A stretch of DNA of 36,413 nucleotides from Amycolatopsis thermalba. GTDB lineage: Bacteria > Actinomycetota > Actinomycetes > Mycobacteriales > Pseudonocardiaceae. The stretch lies in NCBI RefSeq assembly GCF_003385215.1, contig NZ_PQHW01000073.1:1-36413 (forward strand), in the 5' to 3' direction. The notes beneath the pieces were generated by a model. That model did no database searches. It was given only the letters and a program-made list of their open reading frames with translations, and was not told where the DNA came from. The first letter of the stretch is position 1. Every line of letters begins with the position of its first letter. The position numbers and the translations under genes were made by a program. Below are positions 1 through 7,651 of this stretch, piece by piece.

Positions 1-570
1 GTGGCTGGGGGTCCGGGAGGGGCCGTGGGACGAGGTGGCCATCGGGAGCACGGGCTTCCCAAGATGGGGGCCGGATGTGGCTCCCGGCCGCAAGCGGGAC
101 GGCACCGTCCGGGCGGGATCGCACCCACGAGAGCCGGACGACGGTAGGGCGCTGCCGCGCGGCGGCAGGGCCGGCGGGCGGTCGCGGGTGGGGCGTGAGA
201 AGTAGCGGGCCGCCAGCGGCGGGCGGCGGTTGCCCGACTCGGCGGCGCGCGAAAAACACCGGACCGCCACCGGCACCAACGGCAGGCGGCATGCTGTCGC
301 GCTCGCGCGCGACAAACAGTGCGCCACCAGCGGCGGCCCGTGGTGAGCCAGCGGCCTGGCGCACCAGAAACAGCGGGCCACCATCGGCGGCCGGTCGTGG
401 GCCGGCAGCCTCGGCCGCGAGGAGCGGCGGGCTGCCATCGGCACCACCGGCGAACGGGGCGCTGGCGCGCTGGCGCGCGAGAAACAGCGGGCCGCCATCG
501 GCGGGCAGCGGTGGGTCGCCATCGGCGGCCGGTCGTGGGTCGGCGGGGTGTGGTGCGCGTCGTGGGGCAT
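1..570 (-). CDS. Repeat-containing Pro/Arg/Cys-rich hypothetical protein, continues past the left edge
   Basis: I do not recognise this protein. On the minus strand an ATG lies two bases after the TGA of the ABC permease, and the frame stays open for all 190 codons to the edge. About 170 of 190 third codon positions are G or C, which fits real coding in this genome. Six copies of an 11-residue motif start near residues 23, 43, 61, 79, 99 and 117, spaced 18 or 20 residues, with consensus PPMAARCFSRA (variants VPMAARRSSRP, PPLVAHCLSRA, VPVAVRCFSRA). The protein is rich in Pro, Arg, Ala and Cys and has no obvious membrane segment. The tight spacing suggests translational coupling to the exporter genes. 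It could instead be a non-coding degenerate tandem repeat that happens to be open. The end is outside the window. Confidence 0.42.
   Translation of the reverse strand, partial: MPHDAHHTPPTHDRPPMATHRCPPMAARCFSRASAPAPRSPVVPMAARRSSRPRLPAHDRPPMVARCFWCARPLAHHGPPLVAHCLSRASATACRLPLVPVAVRCFSRAAESGNRRPPLAARYFSRPTRDRPPALPPRGSALPSSGSRGCDPARTVPSRLRPGATSGPHLGKPVLPMATSSHGPSRTPSH
187..545. repeat. Degenerate tandem DNA repeat, 54/60-bp period
   Basis: Six diverged copies of a core resembling AGAAACAGCGGGCCGCCATC begin near 198, 252, 312, 366, 420 and 480. The spacings are 54, 60, 54, 54 and 60 bases, all multiples of three, so no copy shifts the reading frame of the minus-strand frame that spans them. This suggests expansion under coding constraint. 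The copies are too diverged and the spacing too variable for a CRISPR array. Confidence 0.7.
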
Positions 571-572
571 GG

Positions 573-1376
573 TCAGACCACCAGGCGCCGGTAGAAGTAA
601 TGGCGGGCCAGGAGGGCTCCGGTGGTGAACAGTGCCGCCAGGAACGCCAGGTGCCCGAGCGCGGGCAGCCACTCCAGGCCGCCCAGTGTCGCGCCGCGGG
701 CCAGTTCGTTTCCGTGCCACAGCGGGGAGATCCACGCCAGCCAGCGCAGCGCCACCGGGATCTGCTCGATCGGGAAGAACGTGCCCGCGAACAGCGTCAT
801 CGGCATCACCACGAACCGGAACACGGCGTTGAACCGGACGCCCTCGTCGTAGGTCGTCGCCGCCAGGGCCGTCACCGGGGCGGCGCACGCCAGCCCGGTG
901 ACCGCGCCGACCAGCACCACCAACACCGCTCCCGCGTTCAGCCACGCCCCGAACGGCACCGCGATCACCGCGTACACCGCGCCGGCCAGCAGCAGCCGCA
1001 GCGTCACCCAGATCAGGTGCCCGCCCAGCACCTGCCCCGGCGTGACCGGCGTCGCCGTGACGGCCAGGTAGTCCTTCTGCCACTTGAACCCCGACAGCAC
1101 CGGGTACGTCGACTCCCCCACCGCGTTCTGCAACGCCGCCGACACCAGCAGAGCGGGCGCGATGTAGTGCACATAGGACAGTCCACCGGTGGCCGGGCCC
1201 GCCTGCACCTGCGATCCGAAGCCGAGCCCCATCGCGAGCAGGAACAGCAGCGGCTGCAGGCCGGTCGAGTACACATTGGACTTCCAGTACCGGCGGTACC
1301 ACGCCCAGTACCCCTCGACGCGCAACCACGCGCCCTGCCACGCCGGCACCACCCGGCCCGTCGACGCAACGCTCAT
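573..1376 (-). CDS. ABC-2 type transporter permease (DrrB-like)
   Basis: This is a 267-residue integral membrane protein of the ABC-2 permease type found in daunorubicin-resistance-like exporters. After a short cytoplasmic N-terminus it shows about six hydrophobic stretches (around residues 42-56, 70-86, 118-140, 148-170, 184-202 and 238-256). The loop between the fifth and sixth carries the FFPIEQIPVALRWLAWISPL stretch typical of this family, where a Pro-rich segment precedes the last helix. The ATG overlaps the TGA of the upstream ATPase gene by one base (TGATG), so the two are translationally coupled and should form one exporter. The substrate (drug, lipid or polysaccharide precursor) cannot be told from sequence. 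A repeat-rich frame follows immediately downstream. Confidence 0.88.
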   Translation of the reverse strand: MSVASTGRVVPAWQGAWLRVEGYWAWYRRYWKSNVYSTGLQPLLFLLAMGLGFGSQVQAGPATGGLSYVHYIAPALLVSAALQNAVGESTYPVLSGFKWQKDYLAVTATPVTPGQVLGGHLIWVTLRLLLAGAVYAVIAVPFGAWLNAGAVLVVLVGAVTGLACAAPVTALAATTYDEGVRFNAVFRFVVMPMTLFAGTFFPIEQIPVALRWLAWISPLWHGNELARGATLGGLEWLPALGHLAFLAALFTTGALLARHYFYRRLVV

Positions 1377-2302
1377 CAGTCCACCAGGGTCCGTCCGGTC
1401 AGGCGCAGGAACACGTCCTCCAGCGAGCTCCGCCGCACCAGCGACGACAGCGGCCGCACGCCCCGCTGGTGCACCTGCTCCAGCGCGGACTCCCCGGCCG
1501 CGGTGTAGAGCAGCAGCCGATCGGGCAGCACCTCGACCCGGTCGGCCAGGTCCGCCACCCGATCCGCGGGCACCTCCTCCCCCGGCGCGAACCGCAGCTC
1601 CACCACCTCCCGCGTGGAGTAGCGCAGGATCAGCTCGGCAGGCGACCCCTCGGCGACGATCCGCCCGCCGTCCATGACCACGAGCCGGTCGCACAGCTGC
1701 TCGGCCTCGTCCATGTAGTGCGTGGTGATGATGAGCGTGACGCCCTGCGCCTTGAGCCGGAACAGCCTGTCCCACAACAGGTGCCGCGCCTGCGGGTCGA
1801 GGCCGGTGGTCGGCTCGTCGAGCAGCAGCAGCTCCGGGTCGTTGACCAGCGCGCGGGCGATGGTCAGCCGCCGCTTCATGCCGCCGGACAGCGGCTCCAC
1901 CTCGTCCTCGGCCCGGTCGGACAGCTGCGCGAACTCCATCAGCTCGACCGCCTTGCGCCGCACCTGCGCCCGGGACAACCCGAAGTAGCGGCCGTACACC
2001 TGCAGGTTCTGCCGCACGGTCAGCTCGTTGTCGAGGTTGTCCTGCTGCGGCACCACCCCGAGCCGGGCGCGGATGCGCGGACCCTCGACGTTCGGGTCCA
2101 TACCGAGGACCGTCAGATCCCCGTCGGACCGCGGCGACACCGACGCGATCATCCGCATCGTCGAGGACTTGCCGGCACCGTTGGGCCCGAGGAAGCCGAA
2201 CGCCTCCCCGCGCCGGACCTCGACGTCGATCCCCCGCACCGCCTCGAAGTCGCCGAAGCGCTTCACCAGCGCCTTGGCCTGCACCATGCTCGGTTCGTCC
2301 AC
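1376..2302 (-). CDS. ABC transporter ATP-binding protein (DrrA-like)
   Basis: This is the cytoplasmic ATPase that would power the ABC-2 permease encoded next. It has a Walker A motif GPNGAGKSS near residue 40, the signature LSGGMKRRL, a Walker B/D-loop LLLLDEPTTGLD and the switch histidine in IITTHYMDEAEQL. A C-terminal domain of about 85 residues is typical of DrrA-like exporters. I place the start at GTG 2302 because a -10 box TAGTCT lies exactly seven bases upstream, which fits a leaderless mRNA. ATG 2287 and GTG 2326 are in-frame alternatives and neither has a clear ribosome-binding site. The product is about 308 residues. The gene follows the IclR gene after about 42 bases and may be independently transcribed. 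Confidence 0.9.
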   Translation of the reverse strand: MDEPSMVQAKALVKRFGDFEAVRGIDVEVRRGEAFGFLGPNGAGKSSTMRMIASVSPRSDGDLTVLGMDPNVEGPRIRARLGVVPQQDNLDNELTVRQNLQVYGRYFGLSRAQVRRKAVELMEFAQLSDRAEDEVEPLSGGMKRRLTIARALVNDPELLLLDEPTTGLDPQARHLLWDRLFRLKAQGVTLIITTHYMDEAEQLCDRLVVMDGGRIVAEGSPAELILRYSTREVVELRFAPGEEVPADRVADLADRVEVLPDRLLLYTAAGESALEQVHQRGVRPLSSLVRRSSLEDVFLRLTGRTLVD

Positions 2303-2309
2303 ACCACGC

Positions 2310-2315
2310 AGACTA
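2310..2315 (-). promoter_or_regulatory. Predicted -10 box for the ABC exporter operon
   Basis: The minus strand reads TAGTCT, followed by seven bases and then the GTG of the ATPase gene. This is the spacing expected for a leaderless transcript. No convincing -35 box is visible. Confidence 0.45.
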
Positions 2316-2344
2316 GAGCCGACCACCGACAGTTTTCGATCGCT

Positions 2345-3100
2345 TTACGCCCCGGCCAGCTCCCGCGTGAGCGCGGACGCGGCGGTGCGCACCGCGGGCG
2401 CCAGCCGCTCCACGTCGAGGCGCTCGGCGCTGCCGGTGATCGACACGGCGGCGATCAGCCGTCGCCGCCGGTCGTACACCGGGGCGGCCACCGCGGCGAC
2501 CCCGACCTCGGCTTCCTCGTGGTTGACCCCGTACCCGCGCGCCACGGCGCGGTCCAGGTCGCGGCGCAGCAGTCCCGGGGCGACGATCGTGCGCGGGGTC
2601 TTGCGCGCCAGTCCGGCCGCGGTCACGCGCCGGAAGTACTCCGGCGGTCCGAGGGCGAGGAACACCTTGCCGGTCGCGGTGCAGTGCACCGGCATCCGGC
2701 TGCCGACGCGCGATCCGATGGGCGTCGAGCGGTGGCCGGTGACCTTCTCCAGGAACAGCGTGTGCCCGCCGTCCGGCACCGCGAGGTGGATGTTCTCGTG
2801 CGTGGCCTCGTACAGGTCCTGCAGGTACGGCAAGGCCGCTTCGCGCAGTTCACGGCGCCGCGGCACGCGCTGGCCGAGTTCGAACAGCTTCATGCTCAGC
2901 CGGTAGCCGGCGCCGCCGCGTTCCAGCCCGCCCCAGCGGACGAGCTCGGCGACCAGCCGGTGCGCCGTGGCCTTCGGCAGGCCCGTGCGGGCGGACAGCT
3001 CGGCCAGGGAGAGTTCGGCGTCGGCGGATTCGAACGCGTCCAGCAGCATGAGGCCGCGCGCCAGCACCGACTTAGGGACATCGCCTTCAGTGGCGGACAT
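2345..3100 (-). CDS. IclR family transcriptional regulator
   Basis: This is a 251-residue one-component regulator. The N-terminal winged helix-turn-helix (about residues 10-70, with SLAELSARTGLPKATAHRLV) is the IclR DNA-binding domain. The rest is the IclR effector domain, including the conserved MPVHCTATGKVFLA stretch and the late GVAAVAAPVYD and AVSITG segments. Such proteins usually bind small organic acids or aromatic breakdown products and regulate nearby catabolic genes, but no such operon adjoins it, so the target is unclear. It lies between the ndk terminator and the ABC exporter operon on the same strand. The ATG at 3100 has a TACCAT box six bases upstream, so the mRNA may be leaderless. 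Confidence 0.9.
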   Translation of the reverse strand: MSATEGDVPKSVLARGLMLLDAFESADAELSLAELSARTGLPKATAHRLVAELVRWGGLERGGAGYRLSMKLFELGQRVPRRRELREAALPYLQDLYEATHENIHLAVPDGGHTLFLEKVTGHRSTPIGSRVGSRMPVHCTATGKVFLALGPPEYFRRVTAAGLARKTPRTIVAPGLLRRDLDRAVARGYGVNHEEAEVGVAAVAAPVYDRRRRLIAAVSITGSAERLDVERLAPAVRTAASALTRELAGA

Positions 3101-3122
3101 CCCTGGATGGTAATTCCCGGGA

Positions 3123-3159
3123 GGGGCTTCCGGTAAGGATCAACCTCACCGAAAGCCCC
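3123..3159 (-). terminator. Hairpin terminator downstream of ndk
   Basis: Two 16-base arms, starting GGGGCTTCCGGT on one side and ending ACCGAAAGCCCC on the other, pair with two mismatches around a short loop (about 5 bases). The hairpin lies just after the ndk stop codon and before the IclR promoter. There is no long U-tract, as is usual for high-GC actinobacterial terminators. Confidence 0.65.
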
Positions 3160-3168
3160 CGCCGTCAC

Positions 3169-3579
3169 TCACAGGTCGGGGAACCAGAGCTTCAGCTCGC
3201 GCTCGGCCGACTCGGGCGAGTCCGAGCCGTGCACCAGGTTGAACTGGGTCTCCAGGCCGTAGTCCCCGCGCAGGGTGCCGGGGGTGGCCTTCTCGACCGG
3301 GTCGGTGCCGCCGGCCAGCTGGCGGAAGGCCGCGATGGCGCGCACGCCCTCGACGGCGATGGCCACGACCGGGCCGGAGGTGATGAACTCCAGCAGCTCG
3401 CCGAAGAACGGCTTGTCCTTGTGCTCGGCGTAGTGCTCCTCGGCGACCGAACGCTCGACGGTGCGCAGTTCCAGCGCGGCCAGCTTCAGCCCCTTGCGCT
3501 CGATGCGCGAGATGACCTCGCCGACGAGGCCGCGCTGTACGCCGTCGGGCTTGACCAGAACCAGCGTGCGTTCACTCAC
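3169..3579 (-). CDS. ndk: Nucleoside-diphosphate kinase
   Basis: Ndk transfers the gamma phosphate from ATP to nucleoside diphosphates through a phosphohistidine intermediate, balancing NTP and dNTP pools in the cytoplasm. The 136-residue product is the normal length. It shows the N-terminal [13 protein letters not shown], the Kpn-loop region and the active-site motif NLVHGSDS with the catalytic His at about residue 117. The start is GTG 3579, preceded by an AGGAG ribosome-binding site ten bases upstream. In many actinobacteria ndk follows folC and the DUF4233 gene directly. Here a PhoD-like phosphatase and a DUF4260 gene separate them. Confidence 0.98.
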   Translation of the reverse strand: MSERTLVLVKPDGVQRGLVGEVISRIERKGLKLAALELRTVERSVAEEHYAEHKDKPFFGELLEFITSGPVVAIAVEGVRAIAAFRQLAGGTDPVEKATPGTLRGDYGLETQFNLVHGSDSPESAERELKLWFPDL

Positions 3580-3633
3580 GACTGTGTTTCTCCTTTATTG
3601 CGTGCACGGATTGCCCGAAGCCTACTGGCCTGG

Positions 3634-5175
3634 TCAGCGCCGCGGTTCCAGGGTGGTCGACCACAGCGAGGCACCCGTGCCGTCACGGAGATCGACTCGC
3701 AGTTCGCCGGAGCCGCCGTCGATGTTGATTTCGCCGAAATGCTGGAAACCGGCCATCGGCGAGGTGTTCGCGGCGGGCGGGGCGTGCACGAAAACGGCCT
3801 GTGGGCCGAACGTCGGGTCGAGGCTGTTCGGGCCGAACGCGCCGGCGTGCAGCGGGCCGGAAACGAATTCCCAGAACGGGTCGAAATCCTGCACCGCGGC
3901 CCGGTCCGGCGAATAGTGGTGCGCCGCCGTGTAGTGCACGTCCGCGGTGAGCCACACGGTGTTGCGCACCTTCCGCCTCGCCAGCTCGCGCAGCACCCAC
4001 GCGATCTCGCTCTCGCGGCCGGCGGGCGCGCCGGGCAGGTTGTTCGCCACGCCCTCGATGCCGGTGGATCCGTCCGGCACGGCGAGCCCGATCGGCAGGT
4101 CGGCCTGCACGATCTTCCAGGTCGCGCGGCTGCGGGACAGGCCGTCGACGAGCCACTTCGCCTGCTTCTCGCCGAGGACCTGCCCGGGCTGCCGCGGATC
4201 CGACGTGTTGGCGTCCTTGTAGGTCCGCATGTCCAGCACGAACACCTCGAGGCGAGAACCGTAGGTGAAGCTGCGGTACACGCGGCCGTCCACGGCGCGC
4301 TTCGGGTCGATCGGTTGCCACTCGTGGAAGGCCTGGAACGCCCGCGCGGCCAGCACGTCGACGCGCTTTTCGGTGTACTGCGGGGAGTCCAGGATCTCGC
4401 CCGGGTACCAGTTGTTGGTCACCTCGTGGTCGTCCCACTGGACGTAGCTGGGGACGGCGGCGGTGAACGCGCGCACGTTCTCGTCGAGCATGTTGTAGGC
4501 GAACTGCCCGCGGTACTCGTCGAGCGTCTCGGCGACCTTCGTCTTCTCCGGGGTGACGAGGTTGCGCCACACCCGGCCGTCGGGGAGCGTCACCGTCTCG
4601 GTGAGCGGGCCGTCGGCGTAGACCGTGTCGCCGCTGTGCAGGAACAGGTCCGGCCTGCGGGCGAGCATCGCGGAGTAGGCGGTCATGCCGCCGATGTCGG
4701 GGTTGATGCCCCAGCCCTGGCCGGCCACGTCGCCCGACCACGTCAGCCGCACGTCGCTGCGGCCCACGGGCGCGGTCTTGACGTTGCCGGTCAACGGCTC
4801 GCTGCTCACGCGGCCGTCGAGCGATTCGGCGGTGACCCGGTAGTGCAGCTCGGTGCCTGGCGGGAGCGAGGAGATCCGCAGCTTGCCGGTGCCGCCGGTG
4901 TCCGGGGTCAGCAGCGGGCCCCGGAGGGTCCGGGCGTGCCGGAAGGACGGGTCGCGTGAGACCTCGACGATCATGCGGGACGGCCGGTCGGCGCGGGTCC
5001 AGACCAGTGCCGAGTGCGGGGTCACGTCGCCGGACTGGATGCCGTGGGTCAGCACCGGGCGGTCCTTGCGGACGAGGGCGGCGCTGGCGAAGGGGCTGCC
5101 CAGGACCCCGGCGGCGAGGACACCGGCGCCGACGAGTCCGGTTCTGAGGGCGGAGCGGCGAGTCTGTTCGGTCAT
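3634..5175 (-). CDS. Alkaline phosphatase D family protein, Tat-exported
   Basis: This 513-residue PhoD-like metallophosphoesterase should act outside the membrane on phosphomono- or phosphodiesters. The N-terminus has a twin-arginine signal (RRSALRTGLVGAG at residues 6-18, then a hydrophobic stretch ending ASA), typical because PhoD enzymes are exported folded with bound metals. A fibronectin-like PhoD N-terminal domain (about residues 40-140, TPHSALVWTRAD) precedes the catalytic domain. That domain shows metal-binding motifs SGDVAGQG, HSGDTVYADG, QWDDHEVTNNW and LTADVHYTAAHHY. It starts at ATG 5175. Its position between ndk and the folC cluster looks like an insertion into a conserved block. 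No Pho box could be recognised. Confidence 0.93.
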   Translation of the reverse strand: MTEQTRRSALRTGLVGAGVLAAGVLGSPFASAALVRKDRPVLTHGIQSGDVTPHSALVWTRADRPSRMIVEVSRDPSFRHARTLRGPLLTPDTGGTGKLRISSLPPGTELHYRVTAESLDGRVSSEPLTGNVKTAPVGRSDVRLTWSGDVAGQGWGINPDIGGMTAYSAMLARRPDLFLHSGDTVYADGPLTETVTLPDGRVWRNLVTPEKTKVAETLDEYRGQFAYNMLDENVRAFTAAVPSYVQWDDHEVTNNWYPGEILDSPQYTEKRVDVLAARAFQAFHEWQPIDPKRAVDGRVYRSFTYGSRLEVFVLDMRTYKDANTSDPRQPGQVLGEKQAKWLVDGLSRSRATWKIVQADLPIGLAVPDGSTGIEGVANNLPGAPAGRESEIAWVLRELARRKVRNTVWLTADVHYTAAHHYSPDRAAVQDFDPFWEFVSGPLHAGAFGPNSLDPTFGPQAVFVHAPPAANTSPMAGFQHFGEINIDGGSGELRVDLRDGTGASLWSTTLEPRR

Positions 5176-5236
5176 GCCGGAGTTCTATGCGGGCTCGGGG
5201 GCCGACGGGCCAACTCCGGCTGTCCGCACGGTGAAC

Positions 5237-5602
5237 TCACGCGGTGGCGCGCTGACGGCCATCGGCCGTGCGCAGACCGTAGCCGAACACGCGGTCCACG
5301 GCGATGTGCGCCAGCCAGGCCAGTCCGAGCGTGAAGGCGGCGGGGTTCGTGACGAAGCTGAAGACCACGAGCAGGACGGCGGGCCCCGCCCAGTAGTGCG
5401 CTGCGTTGTAGAACGGCACGACCCGTCGCGGCAGCACACCGCGCTCGACCGGTTCGGCACCGATGCCGACCAGGAATGTCAGGTCCGGCCCGATCAGCCC
5501 GAGCAGCAGGGCGCCGATGGTCCAGCCACCGTGCTGGACGGCCTCGAACACGGCGAACCCGAGCAGGAAGACACCGGCGACGGCCCAGGCGATGCGCTTC
5601 AC
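5237..5602 (-). CDS. DUF4260 family membrane protein
   Basis: This small membrane protein has 121 residues and about four hydrophobic helices. It carries the features of the DUF4260 family: a GLIGPDLTFLVG segment, an FYNAAHYWAGPA histidine/asparagine motif and the late GLAWLAHIAVDRVFGYGL motif. The biochemical role is unknown; in related genomes such genes often sit under TetR control. Start GTG 5602 has a strong GGAGGAG ribosome-binding site seven bases upstream. The promoter region upstream contains two TetR-like palindromes, one of which contains the -35 box, so the gene is probably tightly repressed. No TetR gene lies next to it. Confidence 0.85.
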   Translation of the reverse strand: MKRIAWAVAGVFLLGFAVFEAVQHGGWTIGALLLGLIGPDLTFLVGIGAEPVERGVLPRRVVPFYNAAHYWAGPAVLLVVFSFVTNPAAFTLGLAWLAHIAVDRVFGYGLRTADGRQRATA

Positions 5603-5635
5603 GAGAACACTCCTCCGAGATCAGCTATCCATTTC

Positions 5636-5650
5636 GAGAGCAGTGCTCTC
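5636..5650. promoter_or_regulatory. TetR-type operator palindrome (proximal)
   Basis: GAGAGCAGTGCTCTC is a perfect seven-base inverted repeat around one central base, in the 5' untranslated region of the DUF4260 gene. It shares its half-site AGAGC with the palindrome that overlaps the -35 box about 40 bases upstream. Confidence 0.65.
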
Positions 5651-5676
5651 ATGAAGACATAGCATGATCCCACCGA

Positions 5677-5701
5677 GCGCTCTTGTCAAGAGCGGTGCTC
5701 T
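5677..5701 (-). promoter_or_regulatory. -35 box embedded in a palindrome, promoter of the DUF4260 gene
   Basis: On the minus strand CGCTCTTGACAAGAGCG is a perfect eight-base inverted repeat around one base, and it contains the consensus -35 hexamer TTGACA. It sits next to a second half-similar repeat (GAGAGCACCGCTCTT). A -10 element is expected in CATGCTATGTC about 17-20 bases downstream. Binding here would directly block RNA polymerase. Confidence 0.65.
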
Positions 5702-5716
5702 CGGTTCGGATCGCCG

Positions 5717-6109
5717 CTACTGCTGCTGGCTGGGCAGACGGCCTTCGGCCATGCGGCGCGCCACGTCGTTGCGCAGCCACAGCGCCCACAGCCAGAACGC
5801 CAGGAACAGCAGGCCGATGATGCCGATCGCCACCGTGTCCACGAAGTACGCCACCAGCGCGACCTGCAGGACCAGGATGGCCGGCACCGCCCAGCGTCGC
5901 TTGAGCACGCCGCACAGCAGCACGTGCAGCACGGCGATCACGATGACGCCCCAGCCGGCCAGGGTGCCCACGCCGCCGCCCAGGTTGGCGATCACCGGAA
6001 CCGCGAGACCGACCGTGATGGCCTCGCAGATCAGGGTCCCCGCCATCACGCCGCGGAACGACTTCATCGGGTCCTTCGCCGGGGGCCGGACCGTGTTCTC
6101 CTCGCTCAC
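5717..6109 (-). CDS. DUF4233 domain-containing membrane protein
   Basis: This 130-residue protein has four predicted membrane helices (about residues 18-40, 46-66, 72-90 and 92-112) and belongs to the DUF4233 family, which in actinobacteria almost always lies directly after folC. Its function is unknown. The GTG start at 6109 shares four bases with the TGA of folC (GTGA), so the two genes are translationally coupled. The conserved neighbourhood suggests a role tied to folate metabolism or to the valS-folC-ndk housekeeping cluster, but that is inference. Confidence 0.92.
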   Translation of the reverse strand: MSEENTVRPPAKDPMKSFRGVMAGTLICEAITVGLAVPVIANLGGGVGTLAGWGVIVIAVLHVLLCGVLKRRWAVPAILVLQVALVAYFVDTVAIGIIGLLFLAFWLWALWLRNDVARRMAEGRLPSQQQ

Positions 6110-7575
6110 GCGGGCTCCTTCCCGAACAACGTCCGCGCGTCCCCGACGGTGACGACGGAACCCGTGATCAGCACCCCGCCGCCGGCCAGCGGTTCGCCGC
6201 CGTCGCTCTCCTCGACCAGCGCCACCGCGGTCTCCACCGCCGCGTCCAGGCTGGGCTCGGCGACCACCCGGTCGTCCCCGAACACCGCCAGGGCCAGCTC
6301 GTTCAGCTCGTCCAGCGGCATCGCGCGCGGCGAGCTGTTCTTGGTGATCACCACGTCGGAGACCACCGGTTCGAGCGCCTCCAGCACCCCGCGCACGTCC
6401 TTGTCCTCGAGCACGCCGATCACCGCGGTGAGCTTGCGGAACGCGAACTCCTCCTCGATGGCGGCGGCCAGCGCCCGCGCGCCGTGCGGGTTGTGGGCCG
6501 CGTCGAGCAGCACCGTCGGCGCGGCGCGGACGGGCTCCAGCCGACCCGGGTTCTGCACCGCCGCGAACCCCTCGCGCACGGCGTCGAGGTCGAGCCGGCG
6601 GTCCTTGCCCGCGCCGAAGAACGCCTCGACCGCGGCCAGCGCCAGCAGCGCGTTGTTCGCCTGGTGGGCGCCGTGCAGGGGCAGGAAGATCTCGTCGTAG
6701 ACCCCGCCGAGGCCCTGCAGGCTCAGCATCTGCCCGCCGACCCCGATCTCACGCCGCAGCACGCCGAACTCGCTGCCCGCGCGGGCGACGGTGGCGTCCA
6801 CCTCGACGGTGCGCTCCAGCAGCACGCGCTGCGCCTCGGGGTCCTGCTCGGCGAGGATCGCGACGCTGCCCGGCTTGATGATCCCGGCCTTCTCCCCCGC
6901 GATCTCGCCGAGGCTGTCGCCGAGGTAGTCGGTGTGGTCGAGGCCGATCGGGGTGATGACGGCGACCTGGCCGTCGGCGACGTTGGTGGCGTCCCAGGTG
7001 CCGCCCATACCGGTCTCGATGACCGCGACCTCGACCGGGGCGTCGGCGAACGCGGCGAACGCCATGCCGGTGAGCACCTCGAACTTGCTCATCTTCGGGC
7101 CGCCCGCGCTGTCCACCATGCCGATGTAGGGCTGGATGTCGCGGTAGATGTCGACGTACTTGGACGCGGCGATCGGGGCGCCGTCGACCGCGATGCGCTC
7201 GGTGACCAGCTGCAGGTGCGGGCTGGTGTAGCGGCCGACGCGCAGCCCGAGGCGGGACAGCAGCGCGTCGATCATGCGGGTGACCGAGCCCTTGCCGTTG
7301 GTGCCGGCGACGTGGATGACGGGGTAGGTCTTCTGCGGGTCGCCCAGCACGGTCATCAGCGCGGCGATGCGGTCGAGCGAGGGCTCGATCTTCGTCTCCG
7401 GCCAGCGCTGGTTCAGCTCGGCCTCGACCCGCAGCAGCTCGCGGCGGGCCTGGCGCTCGATCTCCTCGAGGTCGACCGGGTCGCGCTCGGCCTGGTCGCG
7501 GGGCAGGGGCCCGGCCACGAAGTTGCCCCCGCTGGACAGCTCCACCGGGTACTCCTCGTCCTCGCCCGATGTCAC
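6106..7575 (-). CDS. folC: Bifunctional folylpolyglutamate synthase/dihydrofolate synthase
   Basis: FolC joins glutamate to dihydropteroate and adds further glutamates to reduced folates, in the cytoplasm. The 489-residue product carries the Mur-ligase-type P-loop GTNGKGSVTR (residues 91-100), the YTSPHLQLVTERI folate-binding segment, ETGMGGTWDATN, the TPIGLDHTDYLG motif, the catalytic-lysine region GEKAGIIKPG and the C-terminal LLDAAHNPHGA. An N-terminal extension of about 60 residues is normal in actinobacteria. The start is GTG 7575 with an AGGGAGAA site upstream. folC is usually preceded by valS; here valS is about 10 kb away in the same orientation. Confidence 0.97.
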   Translation of the reverse strand: MTSGEDEEYPVELSSGGNFVAGPLPRDQAERDPVDLEEIERQARRELLRVEAELNQRWPETKIEPSLDRIAALMTVLGDPQKTYPVIHVAGTNGKGSVTRMIDALLSRLGLRVGRYTSPHLQLVTERIAVDGAPIAASKYVDIYRDIQPYIGMVDSAGGPKMSKFEVLTGMAFAAFADAPVEVAVIETGMGGTWDATNVADGQVAVITPIGLDHTDYLGDSLGEIAGEKAGIIKPGSVAILAEQDPEAQRVLLERTVEVDATVARAGSEFGVLRREIGVGGQMLSLQGLGGVYDEIFLPLHGAHQANNALLALAAVEAFFGAGKDRRLDLDAVREGFAAVQNPGRLEPVRAAPTVLLDAAHNPHGARALAAAIEEEFAFRKLTAVIGVLEDKDVRGVLEALEPVVSDVVITKNSSPRAMPLDELNELALAVFGDDRVVAEPSLDAAVETAVALVEESDGGEPLAGGGVLITGSVVTVGDARTLFGKEPA

Positions 7576-7651
7576 GCGTTCTCCCTACTCCGGCCGGGGG
7601 GTTGACTACCCCGCCGAGTCTACTTTCGCGGGTCCTGGCAGGTTGGGCTGC

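Noticed and set aside
97-110. Small hairpin GGACGG-CA-CCGTCC near the left edge
   Set aside because: A six-base stem is expected by chance in DNA of this composition, and it lies inside the left-edge reading frame.
187-545. CRISPR array
   Set aside because: Repeat copies are diverged, there are no unique spacers of constant length and no cas genes are present.
75-1508. A 477-codon open frame on the plus strand with RNSGPPSA-like repeats
   Set aside because: Most of it is antisense to the well-supported ABC permease and ATPase genes, and its repeats are only the other-strand reading of the left-edge repeat. The minus-strand frame has better start position and third-base pattern.
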